Part shown: in pieces, positions 20,438 to 29,501 of the stretch
How the letters are laid out: each line of letters opens with the position of its first letter
Numbering within the stretch: the stretch's first letter is position 1
Source: a sulfur-oxidizing endosymbiont of Gigantopelta aegis
GTDB taxonomy: Bacteria > Pseudomonadota > Gammaproteobacteria > GRL18
Assembly: GCF_016097415.1 (NCBI RefSeq)
Contig: NZ_JAEHGE010000001.1
Location: forward strand, 1,642,015 to 1,706,014
Length of the DNA: 64,000 nucleotides
Reading direction: 5' to 3'
Translations under genes and position numbers: made by a program
The notes under the pieces: model-generated
What the model saw: the letters and a program-made list of their open reading frames with translations, nothing else
Database searches by the model: none
What the model was told of the DNA's origin: nothing

Positions 20438-21361
20438 TAATGAACACATTTATGATGAAGTAAAACGTCTGAAAAAAAAGAATTGGCAAAAGTGATTCAG
20501 GAGCGTGATTTATTAAAAAGGCCACAGCGTACTTTGCAAGGGAAACTTTGTGAAGTACGCATGGATAACTGATCAGGCTAAAGATTACCCGGTAACGATT
20601 CTGTGCCGTTTTATGGATGTTTCCCGTAGTTGCTATTATGATTGGGTTAGCTCTCCTAAAACGGATAGAGAGAAAGAAAATGAAGCGCTTACTGAGCAGC
20701 TAAAAAACTGTTTGAAGACAGTCGCAAGACTTATGGAACCCGTCGTCTTAAAAGAAAACTGGCTGAAAAAGGCGTTCATATAAGCCGCCGGAGAATTGGT
20801 CGATTAATGAAAAAAGCCGGTTTGTTTTGTAAAACGAAGAGACGCTTTAAAGCGACGACTAATTCCAAGCATAATAAGCGTATATCTCCAAATTTACTGG
20901 AAAGAGAGTTTACTGTCTCTCAACCTGATCGCGATATTACCTATACTAGGCTGTTATATTTGGTTGTGATATTCTTAGGCAAATTGTTGGCTGGTCGATA
21001 TTGCCAGTCAATGATGAAGGCTGGTAAACCAATGGATGGATTGCTTTTACTGCGAGGTAGCCAATATGCCTTGATAGTCATAGAAAAATATTGTGACTTA
21101 TTCAGTCTATGAGCCGCAAAGGCAAATTGTATGGCATAGTTTGGTGACGATGGATGAGCGAATGATAAGTATTTTATAATCCGAAGCTAGTCGAATGATG
21201 CTTAAATCGATTGATTGAAGAGGGGTAAAAGGCGACATAAATGCCGCCCATTACCGTTACGGCCATCGGCTCCTCAGCCTGTGCCGTGAAGATATTGTAA
21301 CAGGATCATTACCGTTGTGAAAATACCTTTGGTGAATGGAACGGCTCTGATCGTTCCAGAG
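20438..21361 (+). mobile_element. ISA copy 2: decayed, end-truncated IS3-family element
   Basis: From the orfA interior (ATGAACACATTTATGATG, matching 16691 onward in copy 1) this follows ISA closely until about 20930, then shows many small deletions and rearrangements, for example loss of most of the DDE region, and it ends at GGAACGGCTCTGATCGTTCC. Both terminal inverted repeats are missing. It shares the two A-tract deviations of copy 1 in the orfA end and the orfB split; one other A run (near 20473) has eight A where copy 1 has six. It cannot transpose. It lies inside the secreted-protein gene. Confidence 0.85.
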
Positions 21362-21649
21362 TAGCCACACATCAAAAGCTTGTAACACACCTGCTAATGA
21401 AGTGGTCTGAGTTGTTCTGGTGACATTAAAGTCAGCAGGGTTCACAAACTCTTCATATTCAACGCTCCAGACTAGCTCACCAGTATCAGCAACGGTATTG
21501 ACGGTCTGCGCTTGCAGTAGTGTGCTTGCCATTGGGAAAACGTCATTTATGGCTGGGTCGCCGTATAAAGCACTGTCATAGCTACCGGCATTAGCAGTGA
21601 AAGAAACGCTGGTTGCGACTGCGAAAAGTAAAGTTGTTAAAGTTTTCAT
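21362..21649 (-). pseudogene. N-terminal part of a split secreted-protein gene
   Basis: The ATG at 21649, preceded by GAGGA, starts MKTLTTLLFAVATSVSFTANAG, a clean Sec signal peptide with a likely cut after ANA. The mature part runs to about FDVWLL, after which the frame enters ISA sequence. The polar mature region (with VWSVEYEEFVNPADFN) resembles no family known to me. A conserved upstream element (21693-21770) also occurs ahead of the hydrogenase operon. The probable C-terminal end lies at 20349-20437. Confidence 0.7.
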
Positions 21650-21692
21650 GATGGTATCCTCGTCGTATTTGTTTGTTTAAGACTAAAATATT

Positions 21693-21770
21693 TTGTTTTG
21701 CTATGAATTAACTATACGACAAGTGAGGTTTCAGGAACCTTACACGAAAATTAAAGATTTTTAATTTTCA
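21693..21770 (-). promoter_or_regulatory. Conserved intergenic element, copy 1 (hairpin plus motif block)
   Basis: Read on the reverse strand: a hairpin GAAAATTAAA-loop-TTTAATTTTC (21746-21769), then GTGTAAGGTTCCTGAAA, then CGTATAGT and CATAGCAAAACAAA. The same order with the same key blocks is found on the forward strand at 40249-40330. The hairpin sits just after the stop of the 21777-22175 gene and may end it, while the rest lies upstream of the secreted-protein start and may be its promoter. Confidence 0.5.
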
Positions 21771-21776
21771 GAGGAT

Positions 21777-22175
21777 TTATTTGTCTGGCTGATATTTTTG
21801 CCAGAGCCAGCAGCCTACGGCTGATGAAAGCAGGCCAAAAACAACAAAAAACAGTGCAATAGGAGTGAATATCTCATCTTTAAGGGATAAGTAGAGGGAA
21901 ATGCTACTGCCAAGGAAGGAGGCTATCAGGGCTTTGCTATAGGCATGGCGTAAGGCCACCATCGCAGTGACTAGGCCACCAGTAGCCATCACAATAAAAA
22001 AGCCTATCCCGGCGAGAGTATAAGTAAATACCTGTGACCAGGGCTGGAATGCAGGTGACCATTTGATTAGTGAGCTATAGCCTACGGCAGACATAATTAA
22101 CACGAGCTGATTGACCAGACCTAAGATAAAGATGGTGAGTACACCAAGACTGATTGCTTTGAGAGTGTTTTTCAT
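21777..22175 (-). CDS. Four-helix membrane protein of unknown function
   Basis: A 132-residue protein with four hydrophobic stretches (about residues 8-30, 50-75, 80-97 and 103-125) and little polar sequence between them. The start MKNTLKAISLGVL and the ATG context are good. It resembles generic small inner-membrane proteins, and no defining motif is visible. The following intergenic region carries the hairpin of the conserved element. Confidence 0.6.
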   Translation of the reverse strand: MKNTLKAISLGVLTIFILGLVNQLVLIMSAVGYSSLIKWSPAFQPWSQVFTYTLAGIGFFIVMATGGLVTAMVALRHAYSKALIASFLGSSISLYLSLKDEIFTPIALFFVVFGLLSSAVGCWLWQKYQPDK

Positions 22176-22240
22176 CGTATCTCCACGGTAAGCGTTATAT
22201 TTAATTTGGGTATGAGTGATATGCTCTGTTTGAAATAAAC

Positions 22241-22272
22241 GTAGGATGCTGCTGAGGAACGAAGCGCATCAA
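22241..22272 (+). repeat. Degenerate REP-like repeat
   Basis: GTAGGATGCTGCTGAGGAAC followed by GAAGCGCATCAA matches the inverse orientation of the 30-base REP-like unit with several changes. It lies in the 248-base gap before the ion channel gene, which otherwise shows nothing recognisable. Confidence 0.45.
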
Positions 22273-22441
22273 TATCAAACATGCTGACACTGGCTAAAAC
22301 AATACCGCCCAATTTAATGCATCAAGCCAAGCAAGGCATTGATTGAAATCATGCCAGCCAGGCAATATTTCAATAGCTCAATATAGATGATTCTTAATTT
22401 TCAGGTTACAATCGCCACTTTAATTGATTGATTTGAGCAAT

Positions 22442-23263
22442 ATGAGAAAAACCATACAAAAACTGATAGAAACCAAGCAATTTCAACATTTTATCACTTT
22501 CCTGATTATTTTTAACGGCATTACCCTCGGCTTGGCGACAGACAAAGACTTTATGGCTGATTATGGGGCGATAATTGATGGCTTGGATATGCTGATTGTG
22601 GCTATCTTTACCGTGGAAATCACGCTTCGGATTTATGTGCATCGCTTGGCATTTTTTAAAGATCCCTGGAGTTTATTTGATTTTTTCGTGGTTTCCATAT
22701 CGCTTATTCCGGCCAATGATGGCCTGTCGATACTGCGTGTGCTGCGCGTTTTACGTTTATTCCGCTTGTTGACGATAGTACCGCAAATGCGCTTGATTAT
22801 TTCTGCTATCTTAAGCGTTATTCCGGGCATGGCTTCGGTTTCTCTTGTATTGCTATTATTTTTCTACGTGTTTGCCATTATTGCGACTAACTTATTCAGT
22901 GTGGCGTTTCCACAGTGGTTTGGTGGCTTGGGTGAGTCAATGTATACCCTGTTTCAGATCATGACCTTAGAGAGTTGGAGCATGGGCATTGCGAGACCCG
23001 TGATGGAAGAATTTCCGCTATCCTGGATTTTCTTTGTTATTTATATCTTAATCGTAACGTTTATTATGGTGAATTTATTTATTGGCCTAGTGGTCGATGC
23101 CATTTTTACCATTAAGGGCAGTGAAGCAAAAGCAAACGAAGAGGATGCTGATAAACCAGAAACGGCCAAGGAATTGGTTTATCAGCATGAGATTAAGGTC
23201 TTGCAAATAGAGCTCAAAGAGATGAAAAGTTTATTGACCAAAATTGACAATAAACTCTCCTGA
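22442..23263 (+). CDS. Voltage-gated sodium channel, NaChBac family
   Basis: A 273-residue single-domain six-helix channel. S4 carries arginines at every third position ([17 protein letters not shown], residues about 98-114), the selectivity filter is TLESWSM (175-181) as in sodium-selective NavAb-type channels, S6 follows (about 195-217), and the C-terminus is an acidic linker plus a short heptad-like segment ([19 protein letters not shown]). I use the ATG at 22442; an upstream in-frame TTG at 22424 is less likely. Such channels form tetramers and support motility or pH homeostasis in alkaliphiles and marine bacteria. Confidence 0.92.
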   Translation: MRKTIQKLIETKQFQHFITFLIIFNGITLGLATDKDFMADYGAIIDGLDMLIVAIFTVEITLRIYVHRLAFFKDPWSLFDFFVVSISLIPANDGLSILRVLRVLRLFRLLTIVPQMRLIISAILSVIPGMASVSLVLLLFFYVFAIIATNLFSVAFPQWFGGLGESMYTLFQIMTLESWSMGIARPVMEEFPLSWIFFVIYILIVTFIMVNLFIGLVVDAIFTIKGSEAKANEEDADKPETAKELVYQHEIKVLQIELKEMKSLLTKIDNKLS

Positions 23264-23292
23264 ATTCAAGTTATAACGCTCACAAAAAGGGG

Positions 23293-24177
23293 CTAATTAT
23301 TTTTAGGATGCAACTCAATGTTGATTCGCTCGGTGCTGAAACCACTGGCATTTTTATGCCCACCGCCACCAAATTGCAGGGCTATTTTGGACACATCAAT
23401 GGCCTTGTCACCCCCAGAGCGTAATTGCCAGACGCGCTTTTCAGCCTTGTCTTCATAGGCAGCGGCAAAGGGATAACCATCGGATAGTTGGTGTAATAAT
23501 TCACTACCGATACTGCTCGGCGCATTCACGAGAGGGACAATATGACCAGCAATTTTTCCCATGCGAGAGGCTTTCTTATAACGTTTTATCTGACGCTTGG
23601 TTTCTCTTTCCAGAATCAAACCTTCTTGATGTAATACATCCAGTGCTTTGTCATCAATAAGCCAACTTGACCAGAGTTTTAAACGCATGGGATAAGACAT
23701 GATGGCTAAAATAATGGTTTGGGTATTGTCTAGTTCAAAGCGCCATAAGTCATTGTCTTGCACATGCTGGAATAATTTGGGTACGGGGGCATCTTGATGA
23801 AAATACTTCCAGGTGAGTACTGCACCGGACTGGTTCATATCAAAATTAAAATGTAAATTTTCACATTCTTCATCCAGGCCGGCTAAATCATTTAAGGCAC
23901 TGATGTGATGATCGATAATCGTGACTTTAGCAGCCTGTTGGCAAAGTGCAGTGATGTCATTTCTTTTGTAGCTGAAATCAACAATGTAAACATCCCTATC
24001 CTGACAATCAGGCGGGGTAGTACCATGAATACCTTTATGGTAAATAATATTATCTTTAAATTGCTTATAGCCGTCTTGTTGTTTGAAAAATAATTGTGCG
24101 GCCAAGGCGGAGGCAAAGCCATCGGGGCAATTGCCGTGAAAGATGACTGTAATGGGACGTTGAAAATAGGTCTTCAT
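23293..24177 (-). CDS. DHH-family phosphoesterase
   Basis: A 294-residue protein with DHH-superfamily motifs in order: FHGNCPDGFASALAA (motif I), DVYIVDFSY (motif II), VTIIDHHISA (motif III, the DHH), and a C-terminal DHHA1-like GGGGHKNASGF. These metal-dependent enzymes cut phosphodiesters such as short oligoribonucleotides or cyclic dinucleotide products. The exact substrate is not determinable. It is followed upstream on the same strand by a STAS protein gene eight bases away, suggesting an operon of the two. Confidence 0.82.
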   Translation of the reverse strand: MKTYFQRPITVIFHGNCPDGFASALAAQLFFKQQDGYKQFKDNIIYHKGIHGTTPPDCQDRDVYIVDFSYKRNDITALCQQAAKVTIIDHHISALNDLAGLDEECENLHFNFDMNQSGAVLTWKYFHQDAPVPKLFQHVQDNDLWRFELDNTQTIILAIMSYPMRLKLWSSWLIDDKALDVLHQEGLILERETKRQIKRYKKASRMGKIAGHIVPLVNAPSSIGSELLHQLSDGYPFAAAYEDKAEKRVWQLRSGGDKAIDVSKIALQFGGGGHKNASGFSTERINIELHPKNN

Positions 24178-24184
24178 GAGTGTG

Positions 24185-24466
24185 TTAATGTAACCAGTTA
24201 CAAATAGTGGTGTTAGAAAATAAATCAGTGATATCGGAGCTACAATTAACGATTTGAACTTTTTCAGAATTATTGAAATGTTGTACCAAAGACATCAGCA
24301 TGACGACACATGAGCTGTCAATTGCTTTAACACTTTGAAAATCAAGGGTTAAAGCAGCGTTAGTGGGTACTTTTTCGTAAGTGTTGCGAAAGTTAATACA
24401 CTCACTCATTCTAAATTCATTTTGTAAGGTAATAGTATAGTGATACCCTGAGTGGGATAATTCCAT
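24185..24466 (-). CDS. STAS-domain protein
   Basis: A 93-residue single STAS domain: a beta-alpha fold with LTLDFQSVKAIDSSCVVMLMSLVQH, where the DSS/C motif corresponds to the phosphorylatable serine site of SpoIIAA-like anti-sigma antagonists. Such proteins act in partner-switch signalling or as the MlaB lipid-transport subunit; no kinase or Mla neighbour is present here. The start ATG is near 24466. It is eight bases from the DHH gene and probably co-transcribed with it. Confidence 0.75.
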   Translation of the reverse strand: MELSHSGYHYTITLQNEFRMSECINFRNTYEKVPTNAALTLDFQSVKAIDSSCVVMLMSLVQHFNNSEKVQIVNCSSDITDLFSNTTICNWLH

Positions 24467-24625
24467 TGTTATTCATCCTTGTAATGGCGTTAAATTGTTT
24501 CAATTCATTGCCTTCCTTGTTTCACAATACGTGTTAATGCGTAGTTGCTAATATTGGCAATGGAGCAGAGCATAAAGGCTTTTAGGTTATTATTCAAGCT
24601 GAATTTAAACCATTTTTTTCTTAAA

Positions 24626-25525
24626 TTACTTCAGCATGGAAATATTTTTTTCAAAAGGATGATAGTTTTGCCCATAAATTTTTATAATACGGCGGACATA
24701 ATTTTGTGTTTCTTTGTAAGGGGGGACACCTTTGTACCGTTCGACTGCTTTTTCTCCGGCATTATAAGCGGCCAGACTTAGACGCACATCACCCTTATAC
24801 TGTTTGAGTAACCAACTGAGGTAACGAATGCCGCCTTGGATATTTTGTTTGGGATCCCATACTTTTTTGACATGAAAACGTTTGGCTGTCTGAGGCATTA
24901 ATTGCATTAAGCCCATAGCACCTTTGTGTGAGAGGGCAGTGCTTTTAAAATTGGATTCTTGCTGTATCAATGCTAATACCAAGCGGGTATCAATATTATA
25001 AGCAGGGGCTATTTCTTTGACTAATTGTACGGTTTTTTGACAATGACGCGTGCATTTTTTAGTTTCCCAATAGGCGGTGGGTAATTTAATGCAAATAGTT
25101 TTGTTTGTTTGTAAACTTTGATCAAGCTGTGCCAGAATTTTCTTGGCGTAAGCATCCCCTGATTTGGCAGCTCGATTGAACCAACGCACGGCCAATGCCT
25201 CATCCTGCTCAACACCACGGGCATTGAGAAACATCCAGGCTAAATTTCTTTGTGCATCAGTTGACCCCTTTAAGGCCGCCTTACAATACCAGAAAATAGC
25301 TTTGCTGGTATCTTTTGTGATACCTTCACCATGTTCATAGGCAGTTGCTAATTCAACTTGTGCTGTGATTTGACCATTTTTTGCTGCCTGGCTCATTTGC
25401 ACTATTGGATCTTGGTAGGTTTTGGCTTTAACGACCGGAATAGTACAGATATGCAATGCCATCAGAACAAAAAGTAAGCACAGAAATTGTTTTTTTTTGC
25501 TTAGGGTCATCATTTTTTGAGTCAA
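24626..25525 (-). CDS. Lytic transglycosylase with Sel1-like repeats
   Basis: A 299-residue exported enzyme: signal peptide to about residue 34, three Sel1/TPR-like repeats (about 40-130, with AYEHGEGITKDTSKAIFWYC and LNARGVEQDEALAVRWF), then a C-terminal SLT domain with QQESNFKSTALSHKGAMGLM, LMPQTAKRF and LAAYNAGEKAVERYKGVPPY. The glutamate in ESNF is the expected catalytic acid. It would cleave murein glycan strands in the periplasm. The Sel1 plus SLT arrangement occurs in several gammaproteobacterial families. Confidence 0.88.
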   Translation of the reverse strand: MTQKMMTLSKKKQFLCLLFVLMALHICTIPVVKAKTYQDPIVQMSQAAKNGQITAQVELATAYEHGEGITKDTSKAIFWYCKAALKGSTDAQRNLAWMFLNARGVEQDEALAVRWFNRAAKSGDAYAKKILAQLDQSLQTNKTICIKLPTAYWETKKCTRHCQKTVQLVKEIAPAYNIDTRLVLALIQQESNFKSTALSHKGAMGLMQLMPQTAKRFHVKKVWDPKQNIQGGIRYLSWLLKQYKGDVRLSLAAYNAGEKAVERYKGVPPYKETQNYVRRIIKIYGQNYHPFEKNISMLK

Positions 25526-25800
25526 TCGTTTTAGAATGATTTCAGCCGTGGATATTGATTATACTCATGATGCTTGGAAATGCAGACTTAACAAGCAAAC
25601 AATATCTTGATACACTTATATTATATCGCTAATTTTGTATATAAATTAAGCAATATTTGTACCTTGTTAATTTATTCTATAAAAATCATCATCTTATCAT
25701 AATACACAGATATTTAAACAATGTTCATTGATGGTTCAGCTGATTCAGTGTTAAATAAGTTGACAGTTTAAGAGGATCTGACGAATAAGGTGTAAAGAAA

Positions 25801-26046
25801 ATGGAACAAAATGATAATGCGACACTTATATCCGACCCCAAATTATTGCTCAAATTAGCTCGTTATAAAATGCCCTTTGGCAAATACAGTGGTTATTTAT
25901 TAGTGGACTTGCCTGAACCCTATGTGGTCTGGTTCGCAAACAAAGGCTTTCCCAAGGGAGAGCTAGGCAAGTTATTGGCCATTGTTTTGGAAATAAAAAT
26001 CAATGGCTTGGAATACTTATTTCAGCCGCTCAAAGAGAAACATTGA
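25801..26046 (+). CDS. DUF3820-family protein
   Basis: An 81-residue protein with the family signature MPFGKYSGYLLVDLPEPYVV and WFANKGFPKGELGKLL. The family is common in gammaproteobacteria and has been called a putative quorum-sensing-regulated factor, with no firm function. It is 17 bases before the M48 lipoprotein gene, so the two are likely co-transcribed. The 275 bases upstream hold no gene that I can see. Confidence 0.8.
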   Translation: MEQNDNATLISDPKLLLKLARYKMPFGKYSGYLLVDLPEPYVVWFANKGFPKGELGKLLAIVLEIKINGLEYLFQPLKEKH

Positions 26047-26063
26047 AAAGGATTAATGATTGA

Positions 26064-26894
26064 ATGAAACGCATACTACCTATCAGCAAAACATTTTTAC
26101 TCTTAGCACTGCTATCCTTTACCCTGATAGCTTGTACGACCAGCCCAACTGGGCGCAGTCAATTTATGCTGGTGTCACCTGAGCAAGCCATATCGGCATC
26201 AAAAGAAGCCTATGTAAAAACCCTGAAGCCTTTGGATGATAAAGGTAAAATTGATAATGATCCCATAGTGACAAAGCGGGTTAAATTAATCACCGGACGC
26301 ATTATCAGCCAAGCCATAAAGCAATATCCGCACACCCGTAATTGGCAGTGGAGCGTTAAGATCATTGATGATCCTGAAACCGTCAATGCCTGGTGTATGG
26401 CGGGTGGTAAAATGGCCATCTATACCGGTTTAATTAACAAGGTTAAACCCACAGATGACGAACTCGCTCAGGTGATGGGGCATGAAATTTCCCATGCACT
26501 GGCAAATCATACCGCAGAAAAAATGTCTACCCAACTAGCCACACAGATAGGCATGGTCGCCTTGTCGGTGGCGGTGACAGATAACGATTATAGTGCTGTG
26601 GCATTATCCGGTGCTGCACTGGCAGCCTCGATGGCCATTGAACTACCGAATAGTCGTACAGCAGAACGCGAAGCCGATTTAATGGGTATTGAATTGGCGG
26701 CCAGAGCAGGCTATAACCCCAATGCCGCCGCAACATTATGGCAAAAAATGGCCAAAGTGGGAGGCGCAACACCACCCGAATTTTTTAGTACTCACCCGGC
26801 ACCGGGTAATCGTCAACAGACATTACGCGAACTTGCGCCTAAAATGATGCCGTATTATAAGGCAGATATCGTCAGGCCTGTTTACCCCTTATAG
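26064..26894 (+). CDS. M48-family metalloprotease lipoprotein
   Basis: A 276-residue protein with a lipoprotein signal (LLSFTLIAC, Cys24) and an M48 peptidase domain: zinc motif HEISHAL at residues 140-146 and READLMGIEL supplying the third ligand. It lacks the C-terminal TPR region of BepA and matches the shorter LoiP/YcaL-like class. Such proteases act in the periplasm on misfolded outer-membrane proteins. A hairpin terminator follows the gene. Confidence 0.88.
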   Translation: MKRILPISKTFLLLALLSFTLIACTTSPTGRSQFMLVSPEQAISASKEAYVKTLKPLDDKGKIDNDPIVTKRVKLITGRIISQAIKQYPHTRNWQWSVKIIDDPETVNAWCMAGGKMAIYTGLINKVKPTDDELAQVMGHEISHALANHTAEKMSTQLATQIGMVALSVAVTDNDYSAVALSGAALAASMAIELPNSRTAEREADLMGIELAARAGYNPNAAATLWQKMAKVGGATPPEFFSTHPAPGNRQQTLRELAPKMMPYYKADIVRPVYPL

Positions 26895-26901
26895 TGAATG
26901 C

Positions 26902-26933
26902 TAGCCAGATAAGGTATTTGACCTTATAGGCTA
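26902..26933 (+). terminator. Hairpin after the M48 gene
   Basis: TAGCC-AG-ATAAGGT, loop ATTTG, ACCTTAT-A-GGCTA forms a 12-bp interrupted stem. No long T run follows, so it is a plausible but weak intrinsic terminator separating the M48 gene from the vgrG island. Confidence 0.5.
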
Positions 26934-27059
26934 AATATAAGAAAATGCTCAGCTATTAATCGATTAATGCTCCAATATCCAAGTTGATGATTCAGAGCGA
27001 TGCCATGGAGGCGTTGCTTTATCAATTTTCCAGCTCATATATTGCTCAAGGGATTGAAC

Positions 27060-29495
27060 ATGCAACAGGATGGAACCGCTTCAAATTCGTCACAGGACTC
27101 AAGCCCCGCTGCTTTTGGTGGCTCTTCAACGAGCGCCTCAAGAAAAGTGCCGGCAAACATCACCCGCTTTACTTTCGACCTTATTGGTTCAACAGAAGAG
27201 CTTCGAGTGCTTGATTTTAAAGGCTCGGAAGGCATTTCTGAAGCCTTTGAATACCACCTGACTCTTGCCAGCAAAAATGATTTGCTCAGACCTGAACAAT
27301 TTATGGGCAAGTCGGGTTTACTGACTTTCGTTGCCGATGAGCAAAATGAATTGTTGCATGGTAGCATTGCTCAATTCGAACAATATCACCTTCAGGGTGA
27401 CTTTTTTCTTTATCGACTGACACTAGTGCCACGTTTCTGGTTTCTCAGCAAACGCCATAATCAGCGTATTTTTCAGGACATGAGCATCCCGCAAATCATT
27501 GAAGCGGTCTTTAATGATGCAGGGCTGAGCAGTGAAAACTATGAACTACGTCTCAGTGCTGACTATTCGCCCAAAGAATATTGCGTACAATACCAGGAAA
27601 GTGAATTTGATTTCATTTCCCGTTTGATGGCCGAAAATGGTATCCACTACCACTTTGAACATGCGCTAGATAAACATCTCATGGTGATTGCCGATCACAA
27701 TGGTGCTTTTCCCTTTATCAATATCGACAAAAACGTACAATATCACCCCAATGATAGCCTCAATGCCGATCAAGAAGTCATCAATCGTTTTAACAAGCAC
27801 TTTTCAGTGCAATACGGCAGCACCCATTTTCGTGATTACGCCTTCAAAAAGCCCTTGGACAGACTGAACAACCACCAACAATCAGACTATGACAGCGCAC
27901 TGGAAGACTACCAATATCCCGGTGATTACGATCTCAACCCTTCAGCACTGACACCCTCAGGGCTCCAAAAAACCACTTTAAAACTACAGCAACACCAGAC
28001 CTTTCGTGAGCAGAGTCAACTAGCGAGCAATTGCCAACGCCTACGCGCAGGGATGCGCTATGAACTCTATGACAACCCCAATGGCCAATACAATCAACAA
28101 TATTTACTCACTCATATCGACCATGAAGCAGAACAACCCCAATCATTGGATGAATTCGGCTCAGGCAATCCCAGCACCTATCGCAATAAAGGCAAATGTA
28201 TACCGGCGATAACACCCTATAAAATGCCGGTGACAGACAAAAAACCAAACATTATCGGCTATCAAAGCAGTGCCATTACCGGCCCTTCCGGCGAAGAAAT
28301 CTACACCAACGAACACGCCCAAAGTAAAGTTCAATTCCCCTGGGATAGAGAAGGTCAGCAGGACGAAAACAGCAGTTGCTGGCTACGCTCCTCACAAACC
28401 TGGGCTGGCAAACATTGGGGCAGTATTGTCCTGCCCCGCATGGGACAAGAAGCCAAAGTGGGCTATCTGCACGGCGATCCCGACCGACCACTCATCACCG
28501 GGCGCTTATACAATGAACGCCATAAGCCGCCTTACGCCTTACCCAAACACAAAACCCGCACCACCATCAAAAGCAACTCAACCTTAGGTGGTAAGGGCTA
28601 TAATGAAATTCGCATCGAAGATAGAAAAGCCCAAGAACAAGTTTATTTTCATGCCGAAAAAGATATCGATATACGTGCCAAAAATGACCGACGAGATATC
28701 ATCAAGCATGACCGCCATTTGATTGTTGATAATAATCGTTATGAATTCATCAAAGACAGCTCACACCACACCATTGATAACAATCAAAATGAAAAAACCG
28801 CACAGAACCATTCCATTAAAATCAGCAATAATCAACACAGCAAAGCAGGCCAGGCCGTTTTAGCCGATATTGCAAACAATGCCCACTTCAAAGCCGGGCA
28901 AAAAATCATTCTTGAAGCCGGCAGTGAACTCACCATTAAAGCCGGTGGTGGTTTCATCAAAATTGATGCTTCGGGTGTCACCGCTCAAGGCGCTGCCATC
29001 CAACTCAATGGCGGCACCGGTGCGGGCCCTGCCACCGCCGCCAGCCCCATCAGTGTCACTCAGGCCGTTGAAGCGGACAAAGATAAACCGGGGCAAGTGT
29101 TTAAACCCATCCCCCCACAGAGCGCCCCAAATCAGGAAAAAATTGCCTTTAAGGGCGAGATTTCAAGACTCTTGCAAGCCGGCAATGACAATCAGCAGGG
29201 GATTTGTATTCCTTGTATGTTGCAAACCTTAGAAAAAGCCGTAGTGCCAGACATTATAAAAAATATTATTCCCAACAAACCGGAAAAACCAAAACAAACC
29301 TGGCTTAATGTAGTTATAAAAGATGAAGATGGTGAACCTGTCCCCAATCAAAAGTTCATTGTTAAATTTAATAATGGACAAATCAAGAAAGGAAAGGTCA
29401 ATGACAAGGGCTATGCTCATTTAGAACCCGTACCCGAAGGCAAACATCAAATAGAGTTAATCGACGTCGATATGCGTGAATGGAAAAAAGGATAA
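27060..29495 (+). CDS. vgrG: Type VI secretion tip protein VgrG with transthyretin-like C-terminus
   Basis: An 811-residue VgrG. It has the gp27-like N-terminal base (FTFDLIGSTEELRV ... VSFQ-type strands), the gp5 OB fold (SKVQFPWDREGQQDENSSCW and LPRMGQEAKVGYLHGDPDRP), and the beta-helix needle rich in polar repeats (DRRDIIKHDRHLIVDNNRYE). After the needle, from about residue 720, a segment around PKQTWLNVVIKDEDGEPVPN looks like a transthyretin/CarboxypepD_reg-like adaptor that can carry an effector. I choose the ATG at 27060 because AAGGGAT precedes it properly; an upstream in-frame ATG at 27000 is less likely. The Het-C effector follows six bases later. Confidence 0.93.
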   Translation: MQQDGTASNSSQDSSPAAFGGSSTSASRKVPANITRFTFDLIGSTEELRVLDFKGSEGISEAFEYHLTLASKNDLLRPEQFMGKSGLLTFVADEQNELLHGSIAQFEQYHLQGDFFLYRLTLVPRFWFLSKRHNQRIFQDMSIPQIIEAVFNDAGLSSENYELRLSADYSPKEYCVQYQESEFDFISRLMAENGIHYHFEHALDKHLMVIADHNGAFPFINIDKNVQYHPNDSLNADQEVINRFNKHFSVQYGSTHFRDYAFKKPLDRLNNHQQSDYDSALEDYQYPGDYDLNPSALTPSGLQKTTLKLQQHQTFREQSQLASNCQRLRAGMRYELYDNPNGQYNQQYLLTHIDHEAEQPQSLDEFGSGNPSTYRNKGKCIPAITPYKMPVTDKKPNIIGYQSSAITGPSGEEIYTNEHAQSKVQFPWDREGQQDENSSCWLRSSQTWAGKHWGSIVLPRMGQEAKVGYLHGDPDRPLITGRLYNERHKPPYALPKHKTRTTIKSNSTLGGKGYNEIRIEDRKAQEQVYFHAEKDIDIRAKNDRRDIIKHDRHLIVDNNRYEFIKDSSHHTIDNNQNEKTAQNHSIKISNNQHSKAGQAVLADIANNAHFKAGQKIILEAGSELTIKAGGGFIKIDASGVTAQGAAIQLNGGTGAGPATAASPISVTQAVEADKDKPGQVFKPIPPQSAPNQEKIAFKGEISRLLQAGNDNQQGICIPCMLQTLEKAVVPDIIKNIIPNKPEKPKQTWLNVVIKDEDGEPVPNQKFIVKFNNGQIKKGKVNDKGYAHLEPVPEGKHQIELIDVDMREWKKG
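27540..29222 (+). repeat. 1683-bp vgrG repeat, copy 1
   Basis: This segment of the intact vgrG recurs at 34565-36247 at a constant offset of 7025 bases, with only scattered substitutions and no indels. It covers the end of the gp27-like part through the needle. The near identity implies recent duplication or ongoing gene conversion. Confidence 0.93.
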
Positions 29496-29501
29496 GAACA
29501 A

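Noticed and set aside
20807-21112. 101-codon transposase-like frame in ISA copy 2
   Set aside because: A chance frame through the decayed element; the catalytic region is missing and the register changes repeatedly.
21693-21770. Sigma-54 or sigma-E promoter in the conserved element
   Set aside because: GTTCC and CGTATAGT do not match the -24/-12 or GGAACTT/TCTGA patterns with proper spacing and direction; left as an unassigned motif.
24545-24781. 78-codon forward frame
   Set aside because: Mostly antisense to the end of the lytic transglycosylase gene.
28270-29232. Several overlapping frames inside vgrG copy 1 (and the same ones in copy 2)
   Set aside because: They recur in both copies only because the DNA is duplicated; the vgrG frame explains the region.
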